From: Bacillota bacterium
Lineage (GTDB): Bacteria > Bacillota > Clostridia > Lachnospirales > Anaerotignaceae
DNA length: 64,000 nt
NCBI GenBank assembly: GCA_019422105.1
Contig: JAHZDZ010000001.1
Coordinates: 331,751 to 395,750 of the forward strand
Direction: 5' to 3'
Part shown: positions 42,236-50,792 of the stretch, one piece after another
Layout of the letters: each line of letters starts with the position of its first letter
How positions within the stretch are numbered: the first letter of the stretch is position 1
The notes under the pieces: generated by a model
Databases searched by the model: none
Told to the model about the DNA's origin: nothing
The model's input: only the letters and a program-made list of their open reading frames with translations
Made by a program: the position numbers and the translations under genes

Positions 42236-43630
42236 CTACCCTATCCTTTCTGCCCATTTTTCAAACTCCTCTACAGGCATCGGCTTTGCATAAACATAGC
42301 CCTGTACCATGTCACAGCCGGCACTCTTTAAAAATTCGGTCTGCCACATATACTCCACACCCTCTGCAACTGTGTGTATATTCAATCTTTTTGACAGAGC
42401 AATAATGGTTTCCACAATATATTCCGCTCGGCTGTCACGAGCGTTTTCTTTAAAAAACATTCTGTCCAGTTTAAGAGTATCCACCTTTAAATCCCGCAAC
42501 AGCCCAAGGGAGGAAAAACCGAAACCAAAATCATCTAAAGAACATAAAAATCCCATTCGGTGAATTTCCTCTATCACGCTTTTAGCGTCTACAATTTCTC
42601 TGTCGCTGAACATAACAGTTTCTGTCACTTCCAGCTCAATTTTTTTATCAGGTACATCATAATTATCGCGTATTCTACGGTAATTATCCAAAAAATCCAG
42701 AATGCGGAAATGCCTTCGGGATAGGTTCACAGAGATAGGATAGCTTATTTTCCCAGTTCTCTCCCACTTTTCCAAAAGAGCGCATACCTCTTCAAAAACA
42801 AATAAATCCAGGTTCATAATAAAACCATTTTTTTCTGCTACCGGTATAAAATCCCCCGGATAGAGGAATCCTCTTTGCGGATGGATCCATCTAATAAGCG
42901 CTTCCGCTCCGGCAACCATCCCATCCTTCAAGCGTATTTTCGGTTGAAGGTACACTTTGAAGTCCCTGTTTTTCAGAGAACTAATCATCAGATTTGTCAA
43001 TTCCTTTTCTTCTCTCAGCCTTTCTCCCAACGCCTGACTGTAAAAAAAACATTGCCCCTCATAGCTGTCCTTCGCTGTTTTCAGAGCATAATACGCTCTG
43101 TCACGTGCTTCCTCTACATCTGTATTTTTGCCGTCAATAAACGCCACTCCCCGGTCAATGGCCAGATAATAAGGTAGTTCACTACCCTCATTAAATGAAT
43201 TTATTCTGTCCACCAGCTCTTTCAGACGGATATTTATATTCTCCTCCCCTGTATTTCTGATAAGCATAAAAAATAAATCCACCATGGCCCGGGAGAAAAT
43301 TTCATCCCTATTTAATTCCGACGCTATGCTTCCAGAGATATACCGCAGTGTATCATCACCCTCCTTTTTTCCAAACATATCGTTAATCAGCTTAAAATTT
43401 CTGATATTTAAAGCAGCTACCGCGTAATATCCATCCGGCATATTTTTTACCTTTATGTCAGCTTCCCTTCTAAACCAGTTTATATTATTCCTGTGAGTTA
43501 CAGGATCCTTCCATAATAATTGCTTAAAAGCCCGCCTCTGCCTGTATAGACAATAAAGGAAAAAGATTAGTAACAATATAAAAATTAAAAACATGTCTTG
43601 CAGGCAGTCATAGCTGTACGCACCGCTCAA
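42236..43630 (-). CDS. Cyclic-di-GMP phosphodiesterase with degenerate GGDEF and intact EAL domain
   Basis: 464 aa. One N-terminal membrane segment (MFLIFILLLIFFLYCLY), then a GGDEF-like domain at about 40-190 in which the signature is replaced by SRAMVDLFF, so no cyclase activity is expected. The EAL domain (about 215-460) keeps EAL (GAEALIRW), SVNLSRRHF, ELEVTETV, the DDFGFGFSS pair, LKLDR, VAEGVE and QGYVYAKP, so it should be an active phosphodiesterase. The TTG start at 43630 follows AAGGGTG; an ATG 12 codons later has no ribosome site. Monocistronic. Confidence 0.9.
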   Translation of the reverse strand: MSGAYSYDCLQDMFLIFILLLIFFLYCLYRQRRAFKQLLWKDPVTHRNNINWFRREADIKVKNMPDGYYAVAALNIRNFKLINDMFGKKEGDDTLRYISGSIASELNRDEIFSRAMVDLFFMLIRNTGEENINIRLKELVDRINSFNEGSELPYYLAIDRGVAFIDGKNTDVEEARDRAYYALKTAKDSYEGQCFFYSQALGERLREEKELTNLMISSLKNRDFKVYLQPKIRLKDGMVAGAEALIRWIHPQRGFLYPGDFIPVAEKNGFIMNLDLFVFEEVCALLEKWERTGKISYPISVNLSRRHFRILDFLDNYRRIRDNYDVPDKKIELEVTETVMFSDREIVDAKSVIEEIHRMGFLCSLDDFGFGFSSLGLLRDLKVDTLKLDRMFFKENARDSRAEYIVETIIALSKRLNIHTVAEGVEYMWQTEFLKSAGCDMVQGYVYAKPMPVEEFEKWAERIG

Positions 43631-43852
43631 ATCATTTCACACCCTTGATTATAAAGTATTATGTTTTAATTATAAATCTTCTTCCGCATATTATCAACTT
43701 TATTCAAATAACTTCATGATAAAAAATGTTACAACCTATCTATTTTTTTATCCTTGATTATATTGGTATATAAAAACAGTATTTATAGGTTCATCTTATC
43801 TTATTTTTAAAAGCAGTGTATAATAGAGTTTAAGAAAGGCAGGAGTTTAAAA

Positions 43853-45307
43853 ATGAAATCAAAAGTGACAAACTATCAATTGCTGTATGAAACACTCGTT
43901 CCCTTTTTTTACAGTGGAATCTGGAAAAAGGGAGATTTGCTGCCATCCCTGAGCAATCTCTGCCAGACATACAACGTCAGCACGAAAACGGCAAAACGTG
44001 CTTTACAGGAACTTGAAAAAAATGGCTTTGTCTGCTTAAGCCAGGGAAAACGAGCAGAATCTCTTTATGGAAGCCCCGAACAATATCTGGAAAACCTGTA
44101 TCTTAAAAAGGATGCCTTAATTGAGACCTACCGCTCTTTTGTTTACCTGCTCCCACCTTTTATGGTTCAGGGGGCCTGGCTATGCGAAAAGGATGATATT
44201 TTATATTTGCGCTCTCTCTTGCAGATGCAAAGCATAGATGGCAGTCAAAAGGCAAATTTTACAATACTGATTTCCCGATTCATACATCATTTAATTGATT
44301 TGATTCAAAATCCTATTATAACAAACCTTTACCAGGCAATAGAATTGTTTTGCTCTATCCCCCATATCCCGGAGAGAAGCATTGAAATCTTTCCTTATGA
44401 AAAATGGAACAGAGATATCAAACACGCTATCACCTATATTGAAAAAAGAGATTTACACTGCTTCCGGTTTTGCATTGAAGACCTTTTTAATGAAATTGCA
44501 CAGAATACAGACCGATTTCTACAGAAATGCCCGACATATAACTGCGATAAGAATAAAATAAGCTTTCACTGGCGGCCTACCGGTGAAAGTCTGTATACCG
44601 AATTAACGCTGCTTCTGTTGGAAAGAATTGATAAGGGCATCTATCAGGAGGGGCAGTATCTTCCTGGCATTAGAGAAATGTCACTGCTATACGGTGTTTC
44701 CGAAATCACTGTACGCGGTACAATTAAGATTTTAAATCAGATTGGTATTGCAGAAACCGTAAACGGGAAAGGAACTGTCATTACACTGAACAGGGCAAAA
44801 GAATCGCCCCTGACAATAAAAAATCCTGTCGTCAAAAAAAGTATTCTGTCCTTTTTGTACACACTGCAGGCAATCCTTCTGCTCTGTTCAAAAGTTGCCG
44901 AAAACACCTGCAGCGTTATACCCGAAGAAGCGATACGTTCCATGGGCAATTGGTTGGAAAACGGAAGTGAAGAAGAAGTATACCGTGATGCAATCTCAGC
45001 TTTTTTTCTTCTGGTATCCCGCTTTGCTCCTACACCCGTACTACAGTCTATTTTAGAGGAATTGTATGATATGGAACGCTATGGCTACTTTATGGTGTTT
45101 TGCCACCATATGGAATACCGCAAATCGCTGCGCTTGCATCAAAACAGAGTGATTTTTAAAAGCCTTCTGGACAAAAATACTTTCGGGTTCGGCAAAAACC
45201 TACAAAACGGATTTCTCATGACAATGGAATCTGTAAAAGAAAACCTTATTCTCTCCGGTATGACCGAGGCTATCAACATTAACTGCTCTTACTTGCTGTA
45301 TCAATAA
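43853..45307 (+). CDS. GntR-like regulator with two tandem winged-helix/helical halves
   Basis: 484 aa, about twice the usual GntR size. The first half begins with a winged helix (LYETLVPFFYSGIWKKGDLLPSLSNLCQTYNVSTKTAKRALQELEKNGFVCLSQG, residues 10-66), followed by a helical segment. A second winged helix is at about 250-310 (LYTELTLLLLERIDKGIYQEGQYLPGIREMSLLYGVSEITVRGTIKILNQIGIAETVNGKG) with another helical segment. This looks like an internal duplication or fusion, so one chain may bind DNA as a pseudo-dimer. GCAGGAG precedes the ATG; TATAAT is at 43819. It is convergent with tnaA, a possible but unproven target. Confidence 0.82.
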   Translation: MKSKVTNYQLLYETLVPFFYSGIWKKGDLLPSLSNLCQTYNVSTKTAKRALQELEKNGFVCLSQGKRAESLYGSPEQYLENLYLKKDALIETYRSFVYLLPPFMVQGAWLCEKDDILYLRSLLQMQSIDGSQKANFTILISRFIHHLIDLIQNPIITNLYQAIELFCSIPHIPERSIEIFPYEKWNRDIKHAITYIEKRDLHCFRFCIEDLFNEIAQNTDRFLQKCPTYNCDKNKISFHWRPTGESLYTELTLLLLERIDKGIYQEGQYLPGIREMSLLYGVSEITVRGTIKILNQIGIAETVNGKGTVITLNRAKESPLTIKNPVVKKSILSFLYTLQAILLLCSKVAENTCSVIPEEAIRSMGNWLENGSEEEVYRDAISAFFLLVSRFAPTPVLQSILEELYDMERYGYFMVFCHHMEYRKSLRLHQNRVIFKSLLDKNTFGFGKNLQNGFLMTMESVKENLILSGMTEAININCSYLLYQ

Positions 45308-45361
45308 GGCCGCAACGACGCAACAGGTATACAACTCATTTAATCTGAACCTGCTGAAAAC

Positions 45362-45404
45362 AAAAAAAGTTATATCCGGTGCAACATCGGATATAACCTT
45401 TTAT
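45362..45404. terminator. Bidirectional terminator between the GntR-like gene and tnaA
   Basis: AAAAGTTATATCCG pairs with CGGATATAACCTTTT, flanked by A and T runs. Confidence 0.85.
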
Positions 45405-45461
45405 AAAAAACCGAATAATGGACATATTCAATACTGATTATTGTATGGTTCACATTTTCTC

Positions 45462-46859
45462 TTATTCCTCCACAGGCGCCAAAGATGCCTGGAAATGCCG
45501 CAGTATCGGCGGTTCCCACGTAATTTTATAACCATGTCTGATTTCATGGGCACGCTCCCTGACGGCAATCAGCGCGTCCGCCATAATATCAAAATGAGCC
45601 TGGGTGTAGACACGCCTTGGTATAGCCAACCGTGTAAATTCAAAATCAGCATGTAGCTGTTCTTTTGTATCGGGATCATTGCCCAGCATATAGGAACCGA
45701 TGTCACAGCTTCTGATGCCTGCCTCCTTATAAAGCTCCACAGCCAAAACCTGGCCGGGAAACTCATAATAGGGAATCTGAGGGAACATAGCCTGTGCATC
45801 TATAAAAACGCCGTGTCCTCCTACAGGCGCCTGATAGGCAATTCCCGCATCATCCAGCCGGGAAGCCAGATATTCCATCTGCCCGATACGGTATTTTAAA
45901 TAAGATTCCTCCAGCCCTTCCGTAAGTCCTATAGATAATGCCTCCAAATCACGTCCGGCAAGACCTCCATATGTAATAAATCCTTCATAACTGATACAGT
46001 TGGCTTTAATTTTCATGATAAGCTCTTCATTCTCTGTTTTATTTCTCACACCAATCAATCCGCCCATATTGACAATGGTATCCTTTTTTGCCGACATGGT
46101 AAACATATCCGCATAGGAAAACATTTTTCTTGTGATTTCTCTGATAGACAGTGCTCCCATTCCCTCCTCATCTCTTTTTACAAAAAATGCGTTTTCCGCA
46201 TATCTGGCCGCATCAATGTCCAGAGGAATGCCGTATTTTTTGCAAACTGACGACACCTCCTCCATATTTTTCATTGACACAGGCTGACCGCCGGCAGAGT
46301 TATTGGTAATGGTCATTACCACCAGCCCAACATTTTCAGGACCATACTGCAAAATAAGCTTTTCCAGCTTCACAACATCCATATTGCCCTTAAATTTACA
46401 TCTTCTGGACGGATCCTTTGCCGCCTCCACAACACAGTCCACCGCTCTTGCCCCAGAAAGCTCTACATGCGCTCTTGTGGTGTCAAAAAACATATTGGAA
46501 ATGGCATACTGTCCTTTATGGAGAAAGGCCGGAAATAAAACCTTTTCCGCTGCCCTTCCCTGGTGCACCGGCTGAATATAATCATAGCCAAATATATCCT
46601 GCGCTGTTTCTACAAGGTGATAATAGCTGGATGCGCCGGCGTAAGCTTCATCGCCTCTCATGATACCCGCCCACTGCTCCTGGCTCATGGCATTAGTTCC
46701 CGAATCCGTCAACAGGTCTATGTAGCAGTCCTCTCCCCTGAGATGAAACAGATTGTAGTGAGCCTGTGCAATTTTCTCTGCCCGCTCCTCAGCTGTCAGC
46801 ATTTTGATTGTCTCCACCATTTTAATGCGGAACGGTTCCGGTACATATTTGATTGCCAT
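45462..46859 (-). CDS. tnaA: Tryptophanase
   Basis: 465-residue PLP beta-eliminating lyase (tryptophan to indole, pyruvate and ammonia). The start at 46859 (MAIKYVPEPFRIK) follows GAGGG. Features are YIDLLTDSGTNAMS, MRGDEAYAGASSYYHL, THQGR-type PVHQGRAAEK, TITNNSAGGQPVS, and the PLP lysine in MSAKKDTIVNMGG. Tyrosine phenol-lyase is the alternative. AGIRSCDIGSYMLGNDP matches tryptophanase (Ile where TPL has a substrate-binding Arg). No tnaC-like leader or tnaB permease is evident nearby. Confidence 0.85.
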   Translation of the reverse strand: MAIKYVPEPFRIKMVETIKMLTAEERAEKIAQAHYNLFHLRGEDCYIDLLTDSGTNAMSQEQWAGIMRGDEAYAGASSYYHLVETAQDIFGYDYIQPVHQGRAAEKVLFPAFLHKGQYAISNMFFDTTRAHVELSGARAVDCVVEAAKDPSRRCKFKGNMDVVKLEKLILQYGPENVGLVVMTITNNSAGGQPVSMKNMEEVSSVCKKYGIPLDIDAARYAENAFFVKRDEEGMGALSIREITRKMFSYADMFTMSAKKDTIVNMGGLIGVRNKTENEELIMKIKANCISYEGFITYGGLAGRDLEALSIGLTEGLEESYLKYRIGQMEYLASRLDDAGIAYQAPVGGHGVFIDAQAMFPQIPYYEFPGQVLAVELYKEAGIRSCDIGSYMLGNDPDTKEQLHADFEFTRLAIPRRVYTQAHFDIMADALIAVRERAHEIRHGYKITWEPPILRHFQASLAPVEE

Positions 46860-47067
46860 ACGAAATCCCTCTTTTCCTTTTTTATATTTATTATACCCCT
46901 CTACATTTTTGATTTCAATATATAAAATTGATATCAATTATTTGTTTAAATATACAACATGTCCAAAAAATTAACCGACAGTTACAGAAAAGATAACTTC
47001 GCTTAACTTTACGTCCCTTGTAAAAAAAACAGAATCATATTACACTGATAAAAACGAGGTGATAACG

Positions 47068-48162
47068 ATGAATATTGCAGCAAAAATAATAAAACTGCGA
47101 AAAGAAAAGTGTGTCACGCAGGAACAGCTGGCCAAAATAATAGGCGTTTCCGCCCCCGCCGTCAGCAAGTGGGAAACGGGACAGAGCTGCCCCGACATAG
47201 AGCTCTTGGCTCCTCTGGCGCGGTACTTCGGCGTCACTATTGATGAGCTGCTTTCCTTCCGCCCCTCATTGTCCACAGAGGAGGCTAATCAGTTTTGTGA
47301 CGCTGTCCTTCTTGTCTTTGAAACTGAGGGACACAAAAAAGGGCTTGAAAAATGCAAGTCACTGCTTTTGGAATACCCGGAGGACACTTATTTGAAGCTG
47401 CGGCTCTCAGCTATCAGTGCACAATATGCCCTGTTGGTGAGAGAGGAGGATCGTACTGAGGAAAATCTGGAGGAAATGCGGCAGTACTGTCTGCGGCTGT
47501 TGGAGGAAATTATATCAAAAATAGACAATGTTTACTGGGAGAAGGCAAATTGCCTTGCCGCCTGCTACTACACACAGACAAAAGAATTTGAGAAGGCAAA
47601 GGCTTGTCTGAATGAAATTCCGCCTTTGAATTACAGTACAGATGAAATATACCCCGCCCTCTACATGGCAAGCGGAGAAAGAGAGAAAGCAAAACAATAC
47701 AGCGAAAAAAATCTGAGACAGTACGGCTTGATGGTGCTTCATTCCTTTCACACCCTACTGTGGGCGGCCTGGGAGAACCAGGATATCCCACTTGCGGAAT
47801 GTTTGGCAGAAAAATATAATGCAATGGGAAAATCGCTGGGCCACACAGATGGCACCGGATTTGACTATTTGATAAAATGCAGTCTCTTGTCCCACGATAC
47901 AGCCAAAGCGGAATCCATTTTCTGTAAACTCATTGAACATATTCTTCATCTGCCCGACAATACAAAAAATAGATATCCCTTCAGTGCCATTGACAGCTTT
48001 TTGGACAGCAAAACCGTTACAAAACTTCTCTCTACCTATTTACAGATATTTCAAACAGAGGAAACCTACCATTGCCTGATTCAGAGCCCGCAAGGGCAAG
48101 AAGCCTTATTGTCGCTGAAAAATATAGTTTCGCAAAGAGAGGCGGCGGAAAATGAAAAATGA
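47068..48162 (+). CDS. XRE-family regulator with TPR-like C-terminal region
   Basis: 364 aa from ATG 47068 (MNIAAKIIKLRKE), after GAGGTG. Residues 5-60 form a clear XRE helix-turn-helix (VTQEQLAKIIGVSAPAVSKWETGQSCPDIELLAPLARYFGVTIDELL). The rest is helical with TPR-like spacing (LEKCKSLLLEYPEDTYLKLRLSAI; FEKAKACLNEIPP; EREKAKQYSEKNL), as in Firmicute regulators that may sense a peptide or partner protein. Its last codons overlap a small membrane-protein gene by 11 bp. Confidence 0.9.
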   Translation: MNIAAKIIKLRKEKCVTQEQLAKIIGVSAPAVSKWETGQSCPDIELLAPLARYFGVTIDELLSFRPSLSTEEANQFCDAVLLVFETEGHKKGLEKCKSLLLEYPEDTYLKLRLSAISAQYALLVREEDRTEENLEEMRQYCLRLLEEIISKIDNVYWEKANCLAACYYTQTKEFEKAKACLNEIPPLNYSTDEIYPALYMASGEREKAKQYSEKNLRQYGLMVLHSFHTLLWAAWENQDIPLAECLAEKYNAMGKSLGHTDGTGFDYLIKCSLLSHDTAKAESIFCKLIEHILHLPDNTKNRYPFSAIDSFLDSKTVTKLLSTYLQIFQTEETYHCLIQSPQGQEALLSLKNIVSQREAAENEK

Positions 48163-48523
48163 ATTTTATTTTCTTATGGCGGCAGGTATAATCTGCCTGC
48201 TCTTTTCCCTATGGCAGGGGATGCAGCTTCTGATTTTCGCAAAAAAGACGGACACTGTCAGAGCTATTGTCACGGAAATATCCTATTCCATTCCAAATCA
48301 GACAAAATTCCGCAATGCAAAATGGGCCAGAGTTTCCTTTGCATCCAATCAAATGCTGTATGCTCCCGAAAAGAGAATACAGGTACCGTTTACTACAGAA
48401 ATAGGAGATAAAATCATTGTTCGGTACTTTATAAAAAATCCGAATAAGCTGGCAGAATTTTCATTTCTCAAATTTAGCATACCCCTTCTCTTAGCAATAC
48501 TCTTTTTTCTCCTTGCAAATTGA
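48152..48523 (+). CDS. Small membrane protein (DUF3592-like)
   Basis: 123 aa with an N-terminal membrane segment (FYFLMAAGIICLLFSLWQGMQLLIF) and a C-terminal one (FSIPLLLAILFFLLA). Between them is an extracytoplasmic strand-rich domain with VRAIVTEISYS and GDKIIVRYFIKNPNKLAEF, in the style of DUF3592. It is translationally coupled to the XRE regulator (ATG inside its last codons), suggesting a functional pair. Confidence 0.8.
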   Translation: MKNEFYFLMAAGIICLLFSLWQGMQLLIFAKKTDTVRAIVTEISYSIPNQTKFRNAKWARVSFASNQMLYAPEKRIQVPFTTEIGDKIIVRYFIKNPNKLAEFSFLKFSIPLLLAILFFLLAN

Positions 48524-48654
48524 AAATAGCCGCAGCGTGGCTATTTTCACGGATTGACCATCTTTTTGGGTCAAACCGTTTCCTTTATTTATTGCCGCAG
48601 CGTGGCTATTTTCACGGATTGACAACTGAACTCATTGTGACCTCGGCTTAAAAC
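48524..48654. repeat. Perfect 30-bp direct repeat, first copy in a hairpin
   Basis: The 30-mer starting GCCGCAGCGTGGCTATTTTC and ending ACGGATTGAC occurs at 48529-48558 and 48594-48623. The first copy lies in the hairpin AAAATAGCC-GCAGCGT-GGCTATTTT just after the stop of the small membrane protein, so it may act as its terminator. The same sequence in reverse orientation is found at 34931-34942 and onward, upstream of the ECF sigma gene. The region 48701-48879 is AT-rich with no feature seen. Confidence 0.85.
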
Positions 48655-48700
48655 AATAAAAAAACAGCCAATGAACGCTACTGTCATTGGCTGTAAAAAT
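48655..48700 (-). terminator. Terminator of the prs-gntR operon
   Basis: ACAGCCAATG pairs with CATTGGCTGT (48664-48694), followed on the minus strand by TTTTTTTATTG. It lies about 180 bp after the gntR stop. Confidence 0.8.
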
Positions 48701-48879
48701 CTACAGGTTTTCAATCAATTTTATGATCCTTATCCTAAAAAAAATAAATGCAGAAAAAAAGGTTTTTATATTTCTTAAGTTGAATTTATCAGCATTTAAA
48801 CCTGTCAGATAGTTTAAACGTACCTCTGTTCAAAATCCCTGTACATTTTACCGTACTAAAATTACACTAAATCAACACC

Positions 48880-49476
48880 TTACTTTACTCTTTCCTGCAT
48901 CAGGCGAATTGCCTTCTCCTCATCTCTTCTGGCAATGGCATCTACCAGATCGCTGAGATTTTTGGAGGATGCTCTATGCTCCTCCTCACTCCTGGCAGAA
49001 CGGCTTCTGATGATGGAAATATAATCGGAGTAGTTTTTCAGTATGCTGACCACTCGCTGGTAATGGCACAAATCATAGAGCCTGTCATAAAACAAATCCA
49101 CTTCCTGAAGGGCATCCTCAATCATGTTATTCTCCACAAACACCGTTACCCTCTGGGAAATTCTTCTTAAAGCATCAATTTCCTGAACAGATGCTGTCTT
49201 TATCACCTTTTTGATGACAACAGACTCCAACGCCTGTCTGATTTCCGTAAATTCCCTGATATCCTCGTCCAAAACACCCTGGACAAAAAAACCTCTCATT
49301 TTAACATACTTTACCAGCTGTTCGGCCTCAAGAAGGCGGAAAGCGCTTTTTACATGAAGCCGGCTGGTATTATATTGTGCAGCTAACTGCGTTTCCACCA
49401 GCCTGTCTCCAGTCCGAAGCTTCCCCTTCAAAATATCGCGCCTGATATCCAGATAAATTTCCTTGCCTTTATCCAA
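48880..49476 (-). CDS. GntR-family (FCD) transcriptional regulator
   Basis: 198 aa from a TTG at 49476 (DKGKEIYLDIRRDILKG), nine bases after GAGGAGG; the much longer frame to 49626 runs into prs and is not coding. The N-terminal winged helix is IYLDIRRDILKGKLRTGDRLVETQLAAQYNTSRLHVKSAFRLLEAEQLVKYVKMRGFFV. The C-terminal helical FCD domain includes FTEIRQALESVVIKKV. It lies directly downstream of prs, an arrangement that recurs in Clostridia. Ligand and targets are unknown. Confidence 0.88.
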   Translation of the reverse strand: MDKGKEIYLDIRRDILKGKLRTGDRLVETQLAAQYNTSRLHVKSAFRLLEAEQLVKYVKMRGFFVQGVLDEDIREFTEIRQALESVVIKKVIKTASVQEIDALRRISQRVTVFVENNMIEDALQEVDLFYDRLYDLCHYQRVVSILKNYSDYISIIRSRSARSEEEHRASSKNLSDLVDAIARRDEEKAIRLMQERVK

Positions 49477-49540
49477 AACAAAACGCCTCCTCGATAAAAA
49501 TGAAGGGATGCAAAATATTGCATCCCGTAACATCCAAATA

Positions 49541-50497
49541 TTAGTCAAACAACTTGGAAACAGAAATCCCCTCATGAATACGGTTAATAGCATCCGCAAA
49601 GATAGGTGCAACGGAAATAGGCACAATCTTGGAAATATGCTTGCTTTCAGGAAGATCGATTGTATTCAGTACAACCAGCTCTTTAATGCTGCTCTCCTGA
49701 ATCCGCTCAAGGGCAGGTCCTGATAATACCGGATGGGTACAGCAGGCGTCAACCTCAACTGCTCCTCTTTCAGACAGCGCATTTGCCGCATTGGTAATCG
49801 TACCTGCGGTATCAATCATATCATCTACAAGAATAACCTTCTTGCCGTCTACATTTCCAATAATATTCATAATCTCGCTTACATTGGCCTTGGGACGTCT
49901 CTTGTCAATAATAGCGATTGGAATATCCAGCTTTGTTGCAAAGTTTCTGGTTCGTCCTACTGAGCCCAAATCAGGAGATACCGCTACCACATTGTCCAAA
50001 TCTCCCTTAAATTTTTCACGGTAATAGTTTGTCAAAAGAGGAACTCCCAGAAGATGATCCACAGGAATATCAAAAAATCCCTGTATCTGCGCGCAGTGCA
50101 AATCCATGGTAAGCACCCTGTCAGCGCCTGCGGTTGTTATCAAATTTGCCACCAGCTTCGCACTGATTGGATCCCTTGCCCTTGCCTTTCTGTCCTGTCT
50201 GGCATAGCCGTAATATGGCATAACCGCTGTAATTCTGCCCGCTGACGCCCTTTTCATGGCGTCAACCATAATCAAAAGCTCCATCAGATTATCATTGACA
50301 GGCTGTGAGGTCGGCTGGATGATATAAACATCAGCCCCGCGGATTGTCTCATTAATTTTTACCGAAATTTCCCCGTCACTAAACTGTGTCACCTCTGACT
50401 GGCCTAAAGACAATCCCAATCCCTTTGCGATTTCTTTTGCAAGCTCCACATTGGCATTACATGCAAAAATCTTGATGTTTCCTCCACATGTAAACAT
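49541..50497 (-). CDS. prs: Ribose-phosphate pyrophosphokinase
   Basis: 318 aa; makes PRPP from ribose 5-phosphate and ATP for nucleotide, histidine and tryptophan synthesis. Conserved motifs: FSDGEISVKINETIRGADVYIIQPT, MPYYGYARQDRKARARDPISAKLVANL, DLHCAQIQGFFDIPVDHL, the PRPP loop VILVDDMIDTAGTI and the final IFADAINRIHEG. An AGGGGGA site precedes the ATG. It belongs to the spoVG-glmU-prs-pth backbone; here the alanine symporter gene intervenes between glmU and prs. Confidence 0.97.
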   Translation of the reverse strand: MFTCGGNIKIFACNANVELAKEIAKGLGLSLGQSEVTQFSDGEISVKINETIRGADVYIIQPTSQPVNDNLMELLIMVDAMKRASAGRITAVMPYYGYARQDRKARARDPISAKLVANLITTAGADRVLTMDLHCAQIQGFFDIPVDHLLGVPLLTNYYREKFKGDLDNVVAVSPDLGSVGRTRNFATKLDIPIAIIDKRRPKANVSEIMNIIGNVDGKKVILVDDMIDTAGTITNAANALSERGAVEVDACCTHPVLSGPALERIQESSIKELVVLNTIDLPESKHISKIVPISVAPIFADAINRIHEGISVSKLFD

Positions 50498-50734
50498 AAT
50501 TTTCTGAATCCCCCTAAATTTTTCATTCTTCGCTCATAGCAAGTCACATACAAATTTAATATTACACCACTAAAATCCAAATTTCAACATATAAATGGGT
50601 ATTTCGTAAAAATCAGGGAGAAGAATGCCCTGTTTCATCCATACCGGCTCAATTTGAAAAAATATTGTCGGTTTTCACTATCTTTAACGTTGCGCTTACA
50701 TTTTATACATAACCCTTATCAATCCAATGCCATA

Positions 50735-50772
50735 AAAAAACGGATTGTCTCCAGAGGAGTCAATCCGTAAAC
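50735..50772 (-). terminator. Terminator of the alanine symporter gene
   Basis: ACGGATTG (50740-50747) pairs with CAATCCGT (50761-50768), followed on the minus strand by TTTTTTTATGG. The remaining region 50498-50734 holds no feature beyond the prs 5' region. Confidence 0.85.
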
Positions 50773-50792
50773 ACACCTTTCTAGCAGTATTT

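Noticed and set aside
45462..46859. Tyrosine phenol-lyase instead of tryptophanase
   Set aside because: The GIRSCDIGSYMLG segment matches tryptophanase; TPL has an Arg where this has Ile. Enzyme assay would settle it.
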